A stretch of 64,000 nucleotides of DNA from Delphinus delphis (lineage: Eukaryota; Chordata; Mammalia; Artiodactyla; Delphinidae), in NCBI RefSeq assembly GCF_949987515.2, contig NC_082694.2, positions 41,171,951 through 41,235,950 of the forward strand, read 5' to 3'. Position 1 is the stretch's first letter. Each line of letters opens with the position of its first letter. Both the position numbers and the translations under genes were made by a program. A model generated the notes under the pieces. That model did not search any database and had not been told where the DNA came from. It saw nothing but the letters and a program-made list of their open reading frames with translations. Positions 36,036-46,139 of the stretch are shown here, one piece after another.

Positions 36036-36727
36036 CGATGGTCCCAGGTGTTGGGGCCTCACTTAGTATCAGATATAATACATCCTGGAATTGGCCATCC
36101 AGTGTACACTGACTCCAGTCCTGGTCTAGGGCCAGAGATGAAAGATAGCCTTATACTAGCCAATGGAATCAGAATCCTGGGACACCAGAAATCCTGTTGT
36201 TTTGGATTACCAAAAGTTTACTGGGGAGACCTAATGACATGACATGGGGCTCATCCGTGAGATGATATGATGGGCTCTAAGTTACCTAGGTGTCCAATGA
36301 AATCACAATGCCATCTACTGACCATGGTGGGACAGAGGGATCGTCACTTATACCCAAAGGACTGTAGTCGCTCCAGTCAGAAGCCTATTTCCCTTTACCC
36401 AGGTAACTTTTCAAAGGAAGCAGATCTCTGCAGAAAGCTGAGGCCAGGCAAAGGAATTACAGTGAAGATTTCAAGATACTGTCCAGCAATAGGCAGGAGC
36501 TGACAGAGTAAAATAGGGTATGTCCGGCAGTTAGAAATAAGGACCGCGACAAATAAATCAGTTCATGAGTTTCAAGCTTACTGAGAGGCGTTTCAACAAA
36601 TTCCAATAGCCCAAATTCATGGATGAAATGACAGTTTACAGTTAAGCTCAGTAAAATGGATGTAGGAGCGATCACTTTAACAATCACTTTAACAATCACC
36701 TTCGTATGACAATGACTACTCTTATTG
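36036..36727. other. Unassigned sequence
   Basis: No recognised repeat. A 12-bp period repeat (atcactttaaca, about 2.5 copies) lies at 36671-36699. Confidence 0.45.
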
Positions 36728-36895
36728 TGCCATCTATGTATAATAATAATAGCAATAAATCATAGCAATAACCAAGACATACTGAGGATTTATTGTGTCC
36801 CGAGCACAATCATCTAATCTAACCAGGAAATTAAGTAAATTAAGGAGCCAGAATTCAAACCAGCTGGTCAGGCTCATGAACCAATATGTTCAGCC
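36728..36895 (-). mobile_element. MIR fragment, antisense
   Basis: gaggatttattgtgtcccga, ccaggaaattaagtaaatta, gagccagaattcaaaccagc follow the reverse-complement MIR order with internal deletion. Confidence 0.6.
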
Positions 36896-36934
36896 CAAGG
36901 TTCTCCTGCCTCACAACCACTCCTCCACTAAAGA

Positions 36935-37165
36935 GGAAGAGGCTTTGACCTCAGATAGTTTAAACCTTGTCTCTGCCACATACAAACTGCAAGTTCCTGG
37001 GCAATTTCTCTCCAAATCCCTCTGAGTCTTTGCTTATCATGCAAACTGGAGATAACACCTACCATCCAGGTGGCGGTAAGAACTGGATGAGATTAGATAT
37101 CTTCATATATATGTAAAGCACTTAACAGATAAATAGTAAATCCTCCACAAAGGGTAACTATAAAA
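36935..37165 (+). mobile_element. MIR SINE, sense
   Basis: ttgtctctgccacatacaaac, gcaagttcctgggcaatttc, actggagataacacctacc, gaactggatgagattagata, and atatgtaaagcacttaacag reproduce MIR core and tail. Decay is moderate. Sense and antisense MIRs lie only 40 bases apart here. Confidence 0.9.
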
Positions 37166-37257
37166 TGATGATGATTAAGAGGGGGATGAGGAAGTTGAGG
37201 AGGAGAATTATCCTCCTCGTCACCATTAGGATTATGTGTTTGTTTTTTGGTTGGGGC

Positions 37258-37773
37258 TGTATTCGTTTTCTACTGCTGTTGTGACAAATTACCACAAGCT
37301 GAGTGGGTTAAAACAACAAAACGTTACTTGAAAATCCCATGTGTCTGAAGTCTAAAGCAAGTCTCAGTGGGCTAGAATCAAGATGCCCAGAGGGCTACAA
37401 CTTTTTCTGGAGAGCTACTAGGGGAGAATCTGTTTTCTTCCTTTTTTTTTAGCTTCTGAAGGCTGCCCACATTCCTTGGCTTGTGTCCCCCTTTCACCTT
37501 CAAAGCCAGCAATAAAGAGCTGAGTCCTCACACTGTTATCACTCCAATCTCCTCTTCCATCTCATCTCCCTCCTCCACTTTGAAGGACGCTTGTAATTAC
37601 ATTGGGCCCACCCAGGTAATCCAGAATAATCTCCCTATTTTCAGATCAACTGACCCACAACTTTAATCTCATCTTCTACCTTAGATTCCTCTTGCCACAT
37701 ACCCTAAAATGTTCACAGGTTCTGGGGATTAGAACGTGAACATCTTTGGGGACCCATTATTCTGCTTACCACA
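37258..37773 (-). mobile_element. Complete MaLR-like solo LTR, antisense
   Basis: Plus strand begins tgtattcgttttctactgct, continues acaaattaccacaagctgag, tgggttaaaacaacaa, and ends attctgcttaccaca. This is the reverse complement of a MaLR-type LTR. TG...CA ends are present. The flanks ggggc (37253-37257) and gggac (37774-37778) look like a 5-bp target duplication with one change, the size expected for ERVL-MaLR. No internal coding part is present, so it is a solo LTR. Confidence 0.8.
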
Positions 37774-38219
37774 GGGACAATTTTAAGAAAGGTATATTTT
37801 AGCTGCTTGAGGCCTATACAGGGCCATACTGAGTTAACCAACCTCCTAGTAACACCATCTGTAAAGCTTATAAAGGATGGGGTATTCTACCGTCACTTTC
37901 ATGTCTCTATCTATTTATTTTTAAAATAAATCTGCACATGGAAGGTGCCAGTTGTCCTATAAATTAGTGCTGTTGAAAAGGTGAACTGTTGAAAAGGGAG
38001 TGTGAATTTGTCCACTGTCTATTTTTGGCCATTACAATAAGAAAGGGAAAGTACCCAAATAAAAATAATAAAAATATTTTACTCTGTGACACTTGCAAAT
38101 CAAAGCACACCTGAGAATAGAAAGATTATCAGTTCAATTAAGGGACATAAACACACATAAATTTCATTTTCTATTACTTTTATTAAAAATTTTTTCTGTA
38201 TCATCTGAATCCATAACGC
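37774..38219. other. Unassigned sequence
   Basis: No recognised repeat. A small direct repeat, ctgttgaaaagg, occurs at 37970-37981 and 37986-37997. Confidence 0.45.
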
Positions 38220-38600
38220 CAGTCTATTCAAATCACTTTCTTAATCAAAAATTACCCATGGCTTTCAACATACACAGAAAAGAAACTAAACATTTTTAGT
38301 TCATCATTTAATGTCCTCAATAGTCTTACCCTTTTTTTAAGCCCCACGACCCCAAATCTCTAAGCAAACTTCTAATCATTTTGTCCCAGAGAGAAAGAGT
38401 CTTAGGCCACACCATTTCTGCTTAAAATGTCCCATCACCACCACCTAATTATCTGAATTCTTTGTCTTCAAGATTCCATCTAAATATAATTCTATCGGTG
38501 ATGCTTTTTCTTATAAATCCAGTCACCAGGTGGTTCTTGCTCCCTCTAAGATTTCAATAACAAGAATTTCTGGTACCTTCTTTTGTCATTTGTCATGGAT
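38220..38600 (+). mobile_element. L2-type LINE fragment, sense
   Basis: ttacccatggctttcaacat, then tgtcttcaagattccatcta and ataattctatcggtgatgc fit the L2 sense order (caatggcttccc, then cttcaagacccagctcaaatgtcacc). Strongly decayed. Confidence 0.5.
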
Positions 38601-39129
38601 AAGTGTCTATGGACAAGGTCTTGGTGAGCACTCACACATGCACACATTTTCAAAACTTCTGAAATGACTGGCTGGTTGATTCGTTTAACTTTGGAATATC
38701 CCACAGTACTGTTTCTATGAAATTTTCTAAACCAATTCTGATGTTTGAGGTTTTTCCCAACATATACTCTGAAAGTGTATTTCTGAAAAGTATTATGCAA
38801 TTTCATAGACCCAAATGAACATTTAAAATGGGATAAATCACAATAAAACAGTGCAGTACTTTCCTGCCACCAGATCGCAGGGATACTATTACACTAATAA
38901 ATAAAAATGGATATGATAAACTGTTTTCAATTATGCACTATTTGGAACTATATTAAGTACTCTAATAAGAGGAGAAAATGGCAATATAAAAATGCTTCTG
39001 GAGAAATGCAACAGAATAAACATTTAATGAAAGGTTCAGAGGGGAGAAATGTATTCTATTCTTTTTCTGAGAAACGAAGCAGCTCAATACAAGAGACCAA
39101 TTGAAATGCAGAATGGGAGGTACACAGAG
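38601..39129. other. Unassigned sequence
   Basis: No recognisable repeat or gene. Confidence 0.45.
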
Positions 39130-39300
39130 CACAGGATAAAGAAAGTCAACCTCTGAGGAGCAAGAGGCTCCTGGATAAGTCAGACAACATCTCTATGCCT
39201 CAATTTACACACCTATAAAAGAGGGACTATCGAACTACATGGTTTCCAAGATTGATTCATCAGAAATTCTAGGATAATTTGATATGATGAACTACCATCT
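39130..39300 (+). mobile_element. MIR-family fragment, sense
   Basis: ctggataagtcagacaacatc, tctatgcctcaatttacaca, ctataaaagagggactatcg followed by a ggactagatgatctc-like block match the core of a MIR-related SINE. Confidence 0.75.
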
Positions 39301-40324
39301 AGGCAAGTGCCATAGATCGTAATTCATTTCAAGTAATCTTTGTTTTCTTAACAAAGCATCATTTTAATATATACTAAACATCATTCAGAGTTAAAACATT
39401 ATCTTTAAGCTCATTAAAATTAAATCATAATAACATGTTTCTTTTTACCTAAAGGAACAAAATATAGCAACTGTTCTTAAAAATGCAGCACAACCTTAAT
39501 TTAAATATATATGTTTTGAGTTTATTTTGTCATATTAAACATCATTGAAATGCTCCATTTTAATTTCTACATGGCTATTGTATACTGCTGAATAGACCCT
39601 GCTTTCATAAAACAATACCCTTCCACGTAATCTTCCCCATGTGATCTATTTGTGACACGGTTACTGAATTAAAACACTTGATTATAAGCATGAGCATTTT
39701 AGCTTCTTTTCACTTTATTCAGATAGGTTCATCAACCACATATTATTCAAAAGATTTGTCAACCACATATTGCATACATGCTAAAGAATCTTTTTTTTGT
39801 ACCACAAGGTGGCATCTTCTTATTTTGCTATAAACCTCTGAATATTAACATAATTTGAATAATTCCATACACCTGAACTATTTTTTTAAAACTTTAAGAG
39901 AACCATTTAGCAGCTGTGCAAATAGATGGCAATTCTGTTAGTTAATGAAAGCAGTACTTGTGGATATTTATATGCCTGGGATATTCAGAATGTTGAATCT
40001 TTAACAGAATGATGAGCTGTTCACGCTAAAAAAGTCAATAAACATTGTCCTTTAAATGTTAAGCTCATAGAGATTAGTAATACAAAGCATACACTGTAAA
40101 ATATATGTATTTAAATGGAAGCTTCCTGAGAAATAGCCACAAATGTAGATCCAAGCATATATCAGTTTACTAATTATTTTTGATACCCAGATTAAATAAG
40201 TAATACATATTTATGCAATGACTACACTGTGGCCACCACTATGCTAGGTCCTTCTACATCTTTTCACAGAATTTCATGACAAATTTCCCAAATGCACTGA
40301 TGCTAAACCCCAGAACAATAGTCT
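39301..40324. other. Unassigned AT-rich sequence
   Basis: No clear repeat. A 13-bp direct repeat tcaaccacatatt occurs at 39732-39744 and 39759-39771. A CTCF-like motif sits at 39802-39815. The part at 40190-40290 has a faint antisense MIR/L2 look (caccactatgctaggtcc). Confidence 0.45.
39802..39815 (+). promoter_or_regulatory. CTCF-core-like motif
   Basis: ccacaaggtggcat resembles the CTCF core (CCACyAGrkGGCrs) with two mismatching positions. Motifs this good arise by chance, so this is only a candidate. Confidence 0.2.
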
Positions 40325-40425
40325 ACTGCTTCTCATATTTTCAATGGCTATATACATCATCTGGGGAGCTTGAGAAAATGTAAAATCCCAAGCCCCATCT
40401 CCTAGAAACTTCAAGTCTAAAACAA
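40325..40425. mobile_element. MER5-like DNA transposon fragment
   Basis: tgcttctcatattttcaatgg, tacatcatctggggagcttg, gaaaatgtaaaatcccaagcc, ccatctcctagaaacttc resemble the non-autonomous hAT element MER5A (catcagcatcacctgggagcttgttagaaatgcaaat...). Confidence 0.65.
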
Positions 40426-40483
40426 TGCAATACATGATGCAAAACCTACAAATATTAATAAGGAATTTTACCACATTAAAAAT

Positions 40484-40600
40484 AAACTGATAAACAACAA
40501 GGATTTACTGTATAGCACAGTGAACTGTATTCAATATCTTGTAATAAAACTATAATGGAAAAGAATCGAAGAAAAAGAAGAATATAGTTATATATAAAGA
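40484..40600 (+). mobile_element. L1 3' UTR terminal fragment, sense
   Basis: aaacaacaaggatttactgt, atagcacagtgaactgtatt, caatatcttgtaataaaact, aatggaaaagaatcgaag match the same cetartiodactyl L1 3' UTR as 28286-28375, so it is a short 5'-truncated copy. Confidence 0.85.
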
Positions 40601-40955
40601 AAAAAAGATAAAAAGAAACTGTAAGGTACTCTGAAAAAGTAATCTCAAACAAGAGAGACTAGTAATCTAAAGTAAATTGGTGAATACATGAAATACGTTG
40701 ATAAAATACTAAGCCTGCTGCTGGGAATTATAAAAATCATGACTCTTAATACAGCTCACTTGAAATTTCACATCACAATTTCCTGTCCCACATCTAGTGA
40801 TGAAAAGTTGAAGATGAGGGCGATGAGAGTTTTTAAGATGGGGAAAAAAGGAGAATATCTAGTATAAGTTTTATCTCAGTCACTATGGTGTCTTATAAAC
40901 AGGTTACCCAATAACTTACAATTTTGTAAAGAATAAATGGAAGACATTTCCTATG

Positions 40956-40958
<3 letters not shown>

Positions 40959-41000
<42 letters not shown>
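40959..41000. repeat. (AC)21 microsatellite
   Basis: Uninterrupted AC over 42 bases. Confidence 0.97.
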
Positions 41001-41001
<1 letters not shown>

Positions 41002-41564
41002 AGTGATAATTACATTAGGGCCACAAAGAACACTGTGCTAAGGATTATTGTCATAAACTTTCTGCCTCAAATTATTCATTGATTATAAGATTTGGTCATT
41101 GACAGTCTCTTGCGCCTGGACATATTCTACCCTGGTACATACCCCTGCAGTTAAAACACGTAGTCTAGTACTCAATGATATAGTGTGATCATTGACTAAA
41201 GATATAGGTATTCTTTATAAAGAACAATTTCCAAGTCTGTGAAAACCTTGTGGTTAAAAAGATCATAGAACCACACTGGAAATGGTTCCCACACCATAAC
41301 TGTCATCCCACAGGCATGCTCTTTGCATGCTCTTGTACATACACATTCACACACATGAAAGCCTCAGGCAATTGCTGTTACATTTAACTCTGCTTTTTGA
41401 CAGAAAACCAAATAATGCCACAGAAACACTGTGGTCTATGTTGGAGCTACCAGATGTGAAGTGTATAAGTTGTTCCTTTCTAACCTTTTCAGTCTAAACA
41501 TCTGTCATGTTTAGAAAGAGATTAAAATGTTGCATTTTAAACAAAATCATAAACTGAAAAATAA
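41001..41564. other. Unassigned sequence
   Basis: No recognisable repeat or gene. Confidence 0.45.
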
Positions 41565-42728
41565 TCCCTGTCTCACACCATATATCCAATTTAATTCCAG
41601 AGCTTAAAAAAAAGAAAGAGAAAAAAAAAAAAAAACTAGTAACACAGAAAGCATACAATCCTGGGGTAGAAAACTATAATACATGAAACAAAAAGCATGA
41701 CATAACAGAAAATACTGGTGGGTCTGGCTACTCAGAAACAAAAACGAAAACTTCAGGGACTTCCCTGGTGGTACAGTGGATAAGACTACGCACTCTCAAT
41801 GCAGGGGGCCCTGTTCGATCCCTGATCAGGGAACTAGATCCCACATGAATGCCGCAACTAAGAGTTCGCATGCCGCAACTAAGGAACCATCAAGCCACAA
41901 CTAAGACCTGGCACAACCAAATAAATAAATAAATACTAAAAAAAATACTTCAATATATCAAAACAATTATAACCAAAATTGAAAGGCAAACAATAAATTA
42001 GGGGAAATTCTGCAAAAATTGCAAAATTTATATATTGTATATAGTTTTTCATAAAAAGAAAATGACAAGCATCTTAGTAGAAATTGGGTAAAGTAGACAA
42101 TTCTCAAAGAACTACAAATTTCAATAAACATAAAAAACTCATTCAGCATCACTAGAAATCAAGGGAGTTCAAACTACAGAACAATTAAATGTCTTTTTTA
42201 TCTTTCAGATTGGAATATTTTTTATCCTAACACCTAATACTTAAAAGGGGTAGAGAAACAGGCCTCTGAAATATTGCCATTAGGAATGTAAACTGGTATA
42301 ACATTCCTGGAAGGCAATTTAGCAATGCATACACAAAGTTTTAAAATGTGCATATTTTTAACTAGCAAATGCATGTTTAGTAACATGTTCAAAGGATAAG
42401 TATGAAAAGATATAATGTCCTTCTAAAATGGAAAACCTAAGGGTTCAACAAGTCCTTCAATTAATTATACTGCAGTATTAAATATGAGTTGCAGAATAAA
42501 TCATTTTAATGCAGTAAGAAAGTGTTTGTTCTCTTAAGAGAATAAAAAGTTGTGAAATAGAATAAGCAGTATATTCTCAACTTTGGAAGAAGAAAAGATG
42601 TACAAACACAAGAGGAAGATGGGGTATACACTGAAATGTAGCAGAAATTCTTTGCAGGGGCTTGATTACAAGTGCTTTTTTAATATACTTCTCAGTTTGT
42701 TTTTATTTTTTTAAATTTCTTTAATGAG
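41565..42728 (+). pseudogene. L1 (L1M-type) ORF2 end and 3' UTR, sense, interrupted by a SINE
   Basis: ctcacaccatatatccaatt begins the ORF2 C-terminal region. After the inserted SINE come gacaattctcaaagaactac, ttcagcatcactagaaatca, gtagagaaacaggcctctga, taggaatgtaaactggtata and ggaaggcaatttagcaatgc, all in L1 order. The 3' UTR runs into the LTR at 42729 and resumes at 43247. Reading frames are destroyed. Confidence 0.85.
41756..41943 (+). mobile_element. CHR-related tRNA-derived SINE, sense, inserted in L1
   Basis: Head gggacttccctggtggtaca, B-box-like gttcgatccctga, then gggaactagatcccacatga, and tail aataaataaataaatac. Flanks aaaacttca (41747-41755) and aatacttca (41944-41952) are a near-perfect target duplication. 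The A box (tggtacagtgg) differs from that of the younger copies, so this is a different, probably older subfamily. Confidence 0.92.
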
Positions 42729-43149
42729 TGTGATGGTCAATTTTATATGTCACCTTAGCTAGGCTATGGTGCCCTGTTGTTTGGTCAAACACTAGTCTAG
42801 ATGTTGCTGTGAAGGTATTTTCTAAATGTGATTAATATTTATAATTAGTAGGTTTCAAATAAAGCAGATTACCCTCCATGATATGGGTGGGCCTCATCCA
42901 ATCAGCTGAAGAGCAAAGACTGAGGTTTCTCTGAGAAAAAAGAATTCTGTCTCAAGACTGAAAAGTAGAAACCTGTCTGACTTTCTAGTCTGCCTGGCCT
43001 GCCCTGTGGATTTTGGACTCAAGGCAGCAACATCAGTTCCCACCTGAGTTTCCAACCTGCCGGTCCACCCTACAAGATTTAGAAGTACCAGCCCCTACAA
43101 TCACGTGAACCAATTCCTTAAAATAAATCTCTCTTCGTCCCCCACTCAC

Positions 43150-43200
<51 letters not shown>

Positions 43201-43241
43201 CCCCTATTGGTCTCTTTCTCCGGAGAACCCTGGCTAATGTA
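42729..43241 (+). mobile_element. Complete MaLR-like solo LTR, sense, inserted in L1 3' UTR
   Basis: Starts tgtgatggtcaattttatat, continues ggtgggcctcatccaatcag and ccaattccttaaaataaatc (polyadenylation signal AATAAA at about 43120), and ends ggagaaccctggctaatgta. Exact atgag flanks at 42724-42728 and 43242-43246 give the 5-bp duplication expected of this class. Removing the LTR restores a continuous L1 3' UTR (tttaatgagcatgtactag). No internal genes remain. Confidence 0.88.
43152..43199. repeat. (TG)24 microsatellite inside the LTR
   Basis: Uninterrupted TG over 48 bases between the polyadenylation region and the 3' end of the LTR. Confidence 0.97.
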
Positions 43242-43246
43242 ATGAG

Positions 43247-43330
43247 CATGTACTAGTTTTGACATAAGAAAACAAGTGAGTAGGCAGACCTTTAAAAATT
43301 AAACAATAAATTGTAAATGAGAAAAAACCA
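43247..43330 (+). pseudogene. L1 3' UTR continuation after the LTR
   Basis: catgtactagttttgacata followed by an A-rich end matches the L1 3' UTR end (catgtattacttttataataag) and joins the part left of the LTR. Confidence 0.7.
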
Positions 43331-43836
43331 CCAAATTCTCTTGGAGATAAAGCAACCCAGCCAAGAAGAAAATCCTATTTCTCTAGTTGTTATTTAAGTG
43401 TCACTGTCTATCATGCATGGAATGGACAAAAATCTGAAGAAAAATGTTGTATTAGCCCTGCATAATCACACCTCTACCATCCGTATTATGTGGGATGACG
43501 AAATTTGTCACTTGTCTGCTATTTACAGGTGAAATTTTAATAATTTATACCATATAACCATTTGCTGATAAGATAAACTGCAGTCCTGAAGGTATTTCAC
43601 TTGAAAAACAAGAAACATTTTCCATTTTGTCACCTTTTCATATTAATATCTGCTAGTCTATCATGCTAATTAATAAATGTAGCAGGCAGTGTCTCAGGGT
43701 GTTTTTTTTTCTAATTTTTTAAAATTTATCAAATGGAAAATAATCTAGCAAAGAGTCATTCATTTAATTTCTTCTGAGAGGGAATCATTACTAGATATGT
43801 TAAATTTTCAACAATGTAGCTTCAAAACAGCTGTAG
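43331..43836. other. Unassigned sequence
   Basis: No recognisable repeat or gene. Confidence 0.45.
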
Positions 43837-43845
43837 CCATGGAAA

Positions 43846-44058
43846 TTTTTTTTTTTTTTTTTTTTTTGCGGCACGCAGGCCTCTCAGTGTGGTGGCCTCT
43901 CCCGTTGCAGAGCACAGGCTCCAGACACGCAGGCTCAGCGGCCATGGCTCACGGGCCCAGCCGCTCCGCGGCATGTGGTATCTTCCCAGACCGGGGCACG
44001 AACCCCTGTCCCCTGCATCGGCAGGCGGACTCTCAACCACTGCGCCACCAGGGAAGCC
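43846..44058 (-). mobile_element. CHR-type SINE, short form, antisense
   Basis: A T22-like tract (from 43846) is followed by the reverse complement of the short CHR body (ggccatggctcacgggccc) and head (caccagggaagcc). The flanks ccatggaaattttt (from 43837) and ccatggaaaattttt (from 44059) form a target duplication merging with the tail. Frames of 62-96 codons on both strands are SINE-derived. Confidence 0.97.
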
Positions 44059-44654
44059 CCATGGAAAATTTTTATAGTTTTAATTGAACATCTGTGTATT
44101 TTAATTGATTAATTTGAAGAAAACACAAGAAAAAAGAAAGAACAGTAGGTAGTATGAATTTAACAAACCACTTTTTTGATTTCTCTGCTTCTTAGTTAAT
44201 GATTTTTCAGTACAAACAAAACAAGAGATTATCAAACAACATTAAATAACTCCCATGGCTATAAATACATTCATACTGATTTAGCAGAGTAGACAAGTAT
44301 TTTAGAGTAGGATTGTTTTCAATCAAAAATATGGACAGGGATACATATGTGAACATATAAAGTGTTTATTAGGTCCCTGTCTCTATGGAACATGCTGGGG
44401 CAAGTCACTTAGGACAACATCCAAACAATGTAAAAATTCTGTAACAACCCGGACCACCGCTGCTGCACTACCAGACACTTAAGGATAAGCAGAACTGGAG
44501 ACGTTTCAGTAATTTTGGCAGCACCAAAAGATCACCCTTCCCAGTATTTCTTTCTCTTCTAAACGTACAGCTTTCTTATGAACTCACATTTTCTTAATAT
44601 GTCACCTATTTCACTACGAAAACTTAGCTATCACAGACATGGCATAGTCCTGGA
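44059..44654. other. Unassigned sequence
   Basis: No recognisable repeat or gene. Confidence 0.45.
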
Positions 44655-44813
44655 TTTCTTTCTCCCTCCCTCCCTCCCTCCCTCCCTCCTTCCTTCCTTC
44701 CTTCCTTCCTTCCTTCCCTCCCTCCCTCCCTCCTTCCTTCCTTCCTTCCTTCCTTCCTTCCCTCCCTCCCTCCCTCCCTCCCTCCCTCCTTCCTTCCTTC
44801 CTTTTCTTTTTTT
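44655..44813 (+). repeat. 159-nt homopyrimidine (TCCC)n/(TTCC)n tract
   Basis: Not one purine occurs over 159 nt on the plus strand. Blocks of (CCCT) and (CCTT) alternate: CCCT, CCTT, CCCT, CCTT, CCCT, CCTT. The order is roughly mirror-symmetric, the kind of sequence able to form intramolecular triplex DNA. The Pro-Ser-Leu-rich plus-strand ORF and the Glu-Gly-Arg-rich minus-strand ORF of 94-97 codons are artefacts of this repeat. Confidence 0.98.
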
Positions 44814-45898
44814 GGCCAGTATTTGGAGAGAATGTGGCTCCAGAACAATATACTATCTATAAAAAGAACTAAGAAAAACCTGTCGAGGGAAAACAACCAT
44901 ATAATTCTTGTAGACACTGAGTCATAAGAAACACTGGGGCAAGTTTGCCCCCAGTTATCCTTGCTATTACCTGGTAAACATACTGTATTTTTAAGTAAGA
45001 TCTAAAGATATATTTATCAACACCATTCAAAAACCAAGAGAAATGATGGATGAAGAACATATATGCACAGACAGGTGAAAGAAAAGCACTGTCAAAGAGA
45101 TGAAACAAAAGTAACTGTCTCTTTTCCTTTAGAAGGGAAAAGTTCTAAAAATTCTGCATAACTGAATAAAGATAATCATCATGGTAGTAAGATTTAATAA
45201 AGTATTTACAGTAATTCAGAAATTAGTCTAATTTAAACTTTAGGTAAGATGTTAGGCTTCGTTCTTTCTGTGTTCAAAAAATTTGTAGAGGGAAATATGC
45301 CCATTTTAGAAACTGATCTGTTTCCTAAGCACTTTTAAAACCACATGAGCAGCCATGCTGGGCAGCATGGTGTTTGCATATAGTAGTCACTCATTTAATG
45401 TTTGAAAGTGCTTTGAGGGCTTTCTATCTAGAAGGCAAATGTGCTCATTACAGATTAGTCTAATACATCCATTAAGGAAGGTAATAATGGCCAGATATCT
45501 GGCAATGTGTTTTTAGCTAGTGATTCTCTACTTAACTTGAATATAACACAAGTGTATTTACTTTACAATAGTTCATCACAACCTAACCTGCAAGCAAGTT
45601 ATTTCTTTTTACCAGCTGGTGTCCCTGCTATGATTATCCCTATGTAAAATCCCCCATCCTGGACCTCAATTCACAGTCCCAGCATTTTTATTATTAAACG
45701 TATTTACCAATTCTTACCACAAATTTTTAAGAATGCATATTAGCAGGCCATGTATTTCACATTGGTAGCTTTCTACAGTATATGTAGGTAGACATTTAAT
45801 ATAATTTTTAAAGGTAATTATTATCTGTGATGAGAGAGAAAAGTATTCACCAGAATTCCTTTCAGGGTGAGCACGATCTTTGTTGAAAGTAACTCTTT
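44814..45898. other. Unassigned sequence
   Basis: No clear repeat. A possible L2 tail (tagtagtcactcatttaatg) lies at about 45380-45400. Confidence 0.45.
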
Positions 45899-45913
45899 AA
45901 TAAATTAGAACAG

Positions 45914-46124
45914 GGCTTCCCTGGTGGCGCAGTGGTTGGGAGTCCGTCTGCCGATGCAGGGGACGCAGGTTCGTGCCTCGGTCCAGGAAGATCCCGCATG
46001 CCGCGGAGCGGCTGGGCCCGTGAGCCATGGCCGCTGGGCCTGCGCGTCCGGAGCCTGTGCTCCGCAGCGGGAGAGGCCACAACAGTGAGAGGCCCGCGTA
46101 CCGCAAAAAATAAAAAAAATAGAA
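45914..46124 (+). mobile_element. CHR-type SINE, short form, sense, with perfect 15-bp target duplication
   Basis: Head ggcttccctggtggcgcagt with pol III A box tggcgcagtgg (45925-45935) and B-box-like ggttcgtgcct (45968-45978), short CHR body, and an A-rich tail. aataaattagaacag is found exactly at 45899-45913 and 46125-46139. The intact duplication and the short form point to a relatively young insertion. Nearby frames of 65-72 codons are SINE-derived. Confidence 0.98.
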
Positions 46125-46139
46125 AATAAATTAGAACAG

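Noticed and set aside
44578..44917. Pro-Ser-Leu-rich and Glu-Gly-Arg-rich ORFs that look like repeat proteins
   Set aside because: They are read from the TCCC/TTCC tetranucleotide tract on its two strands.
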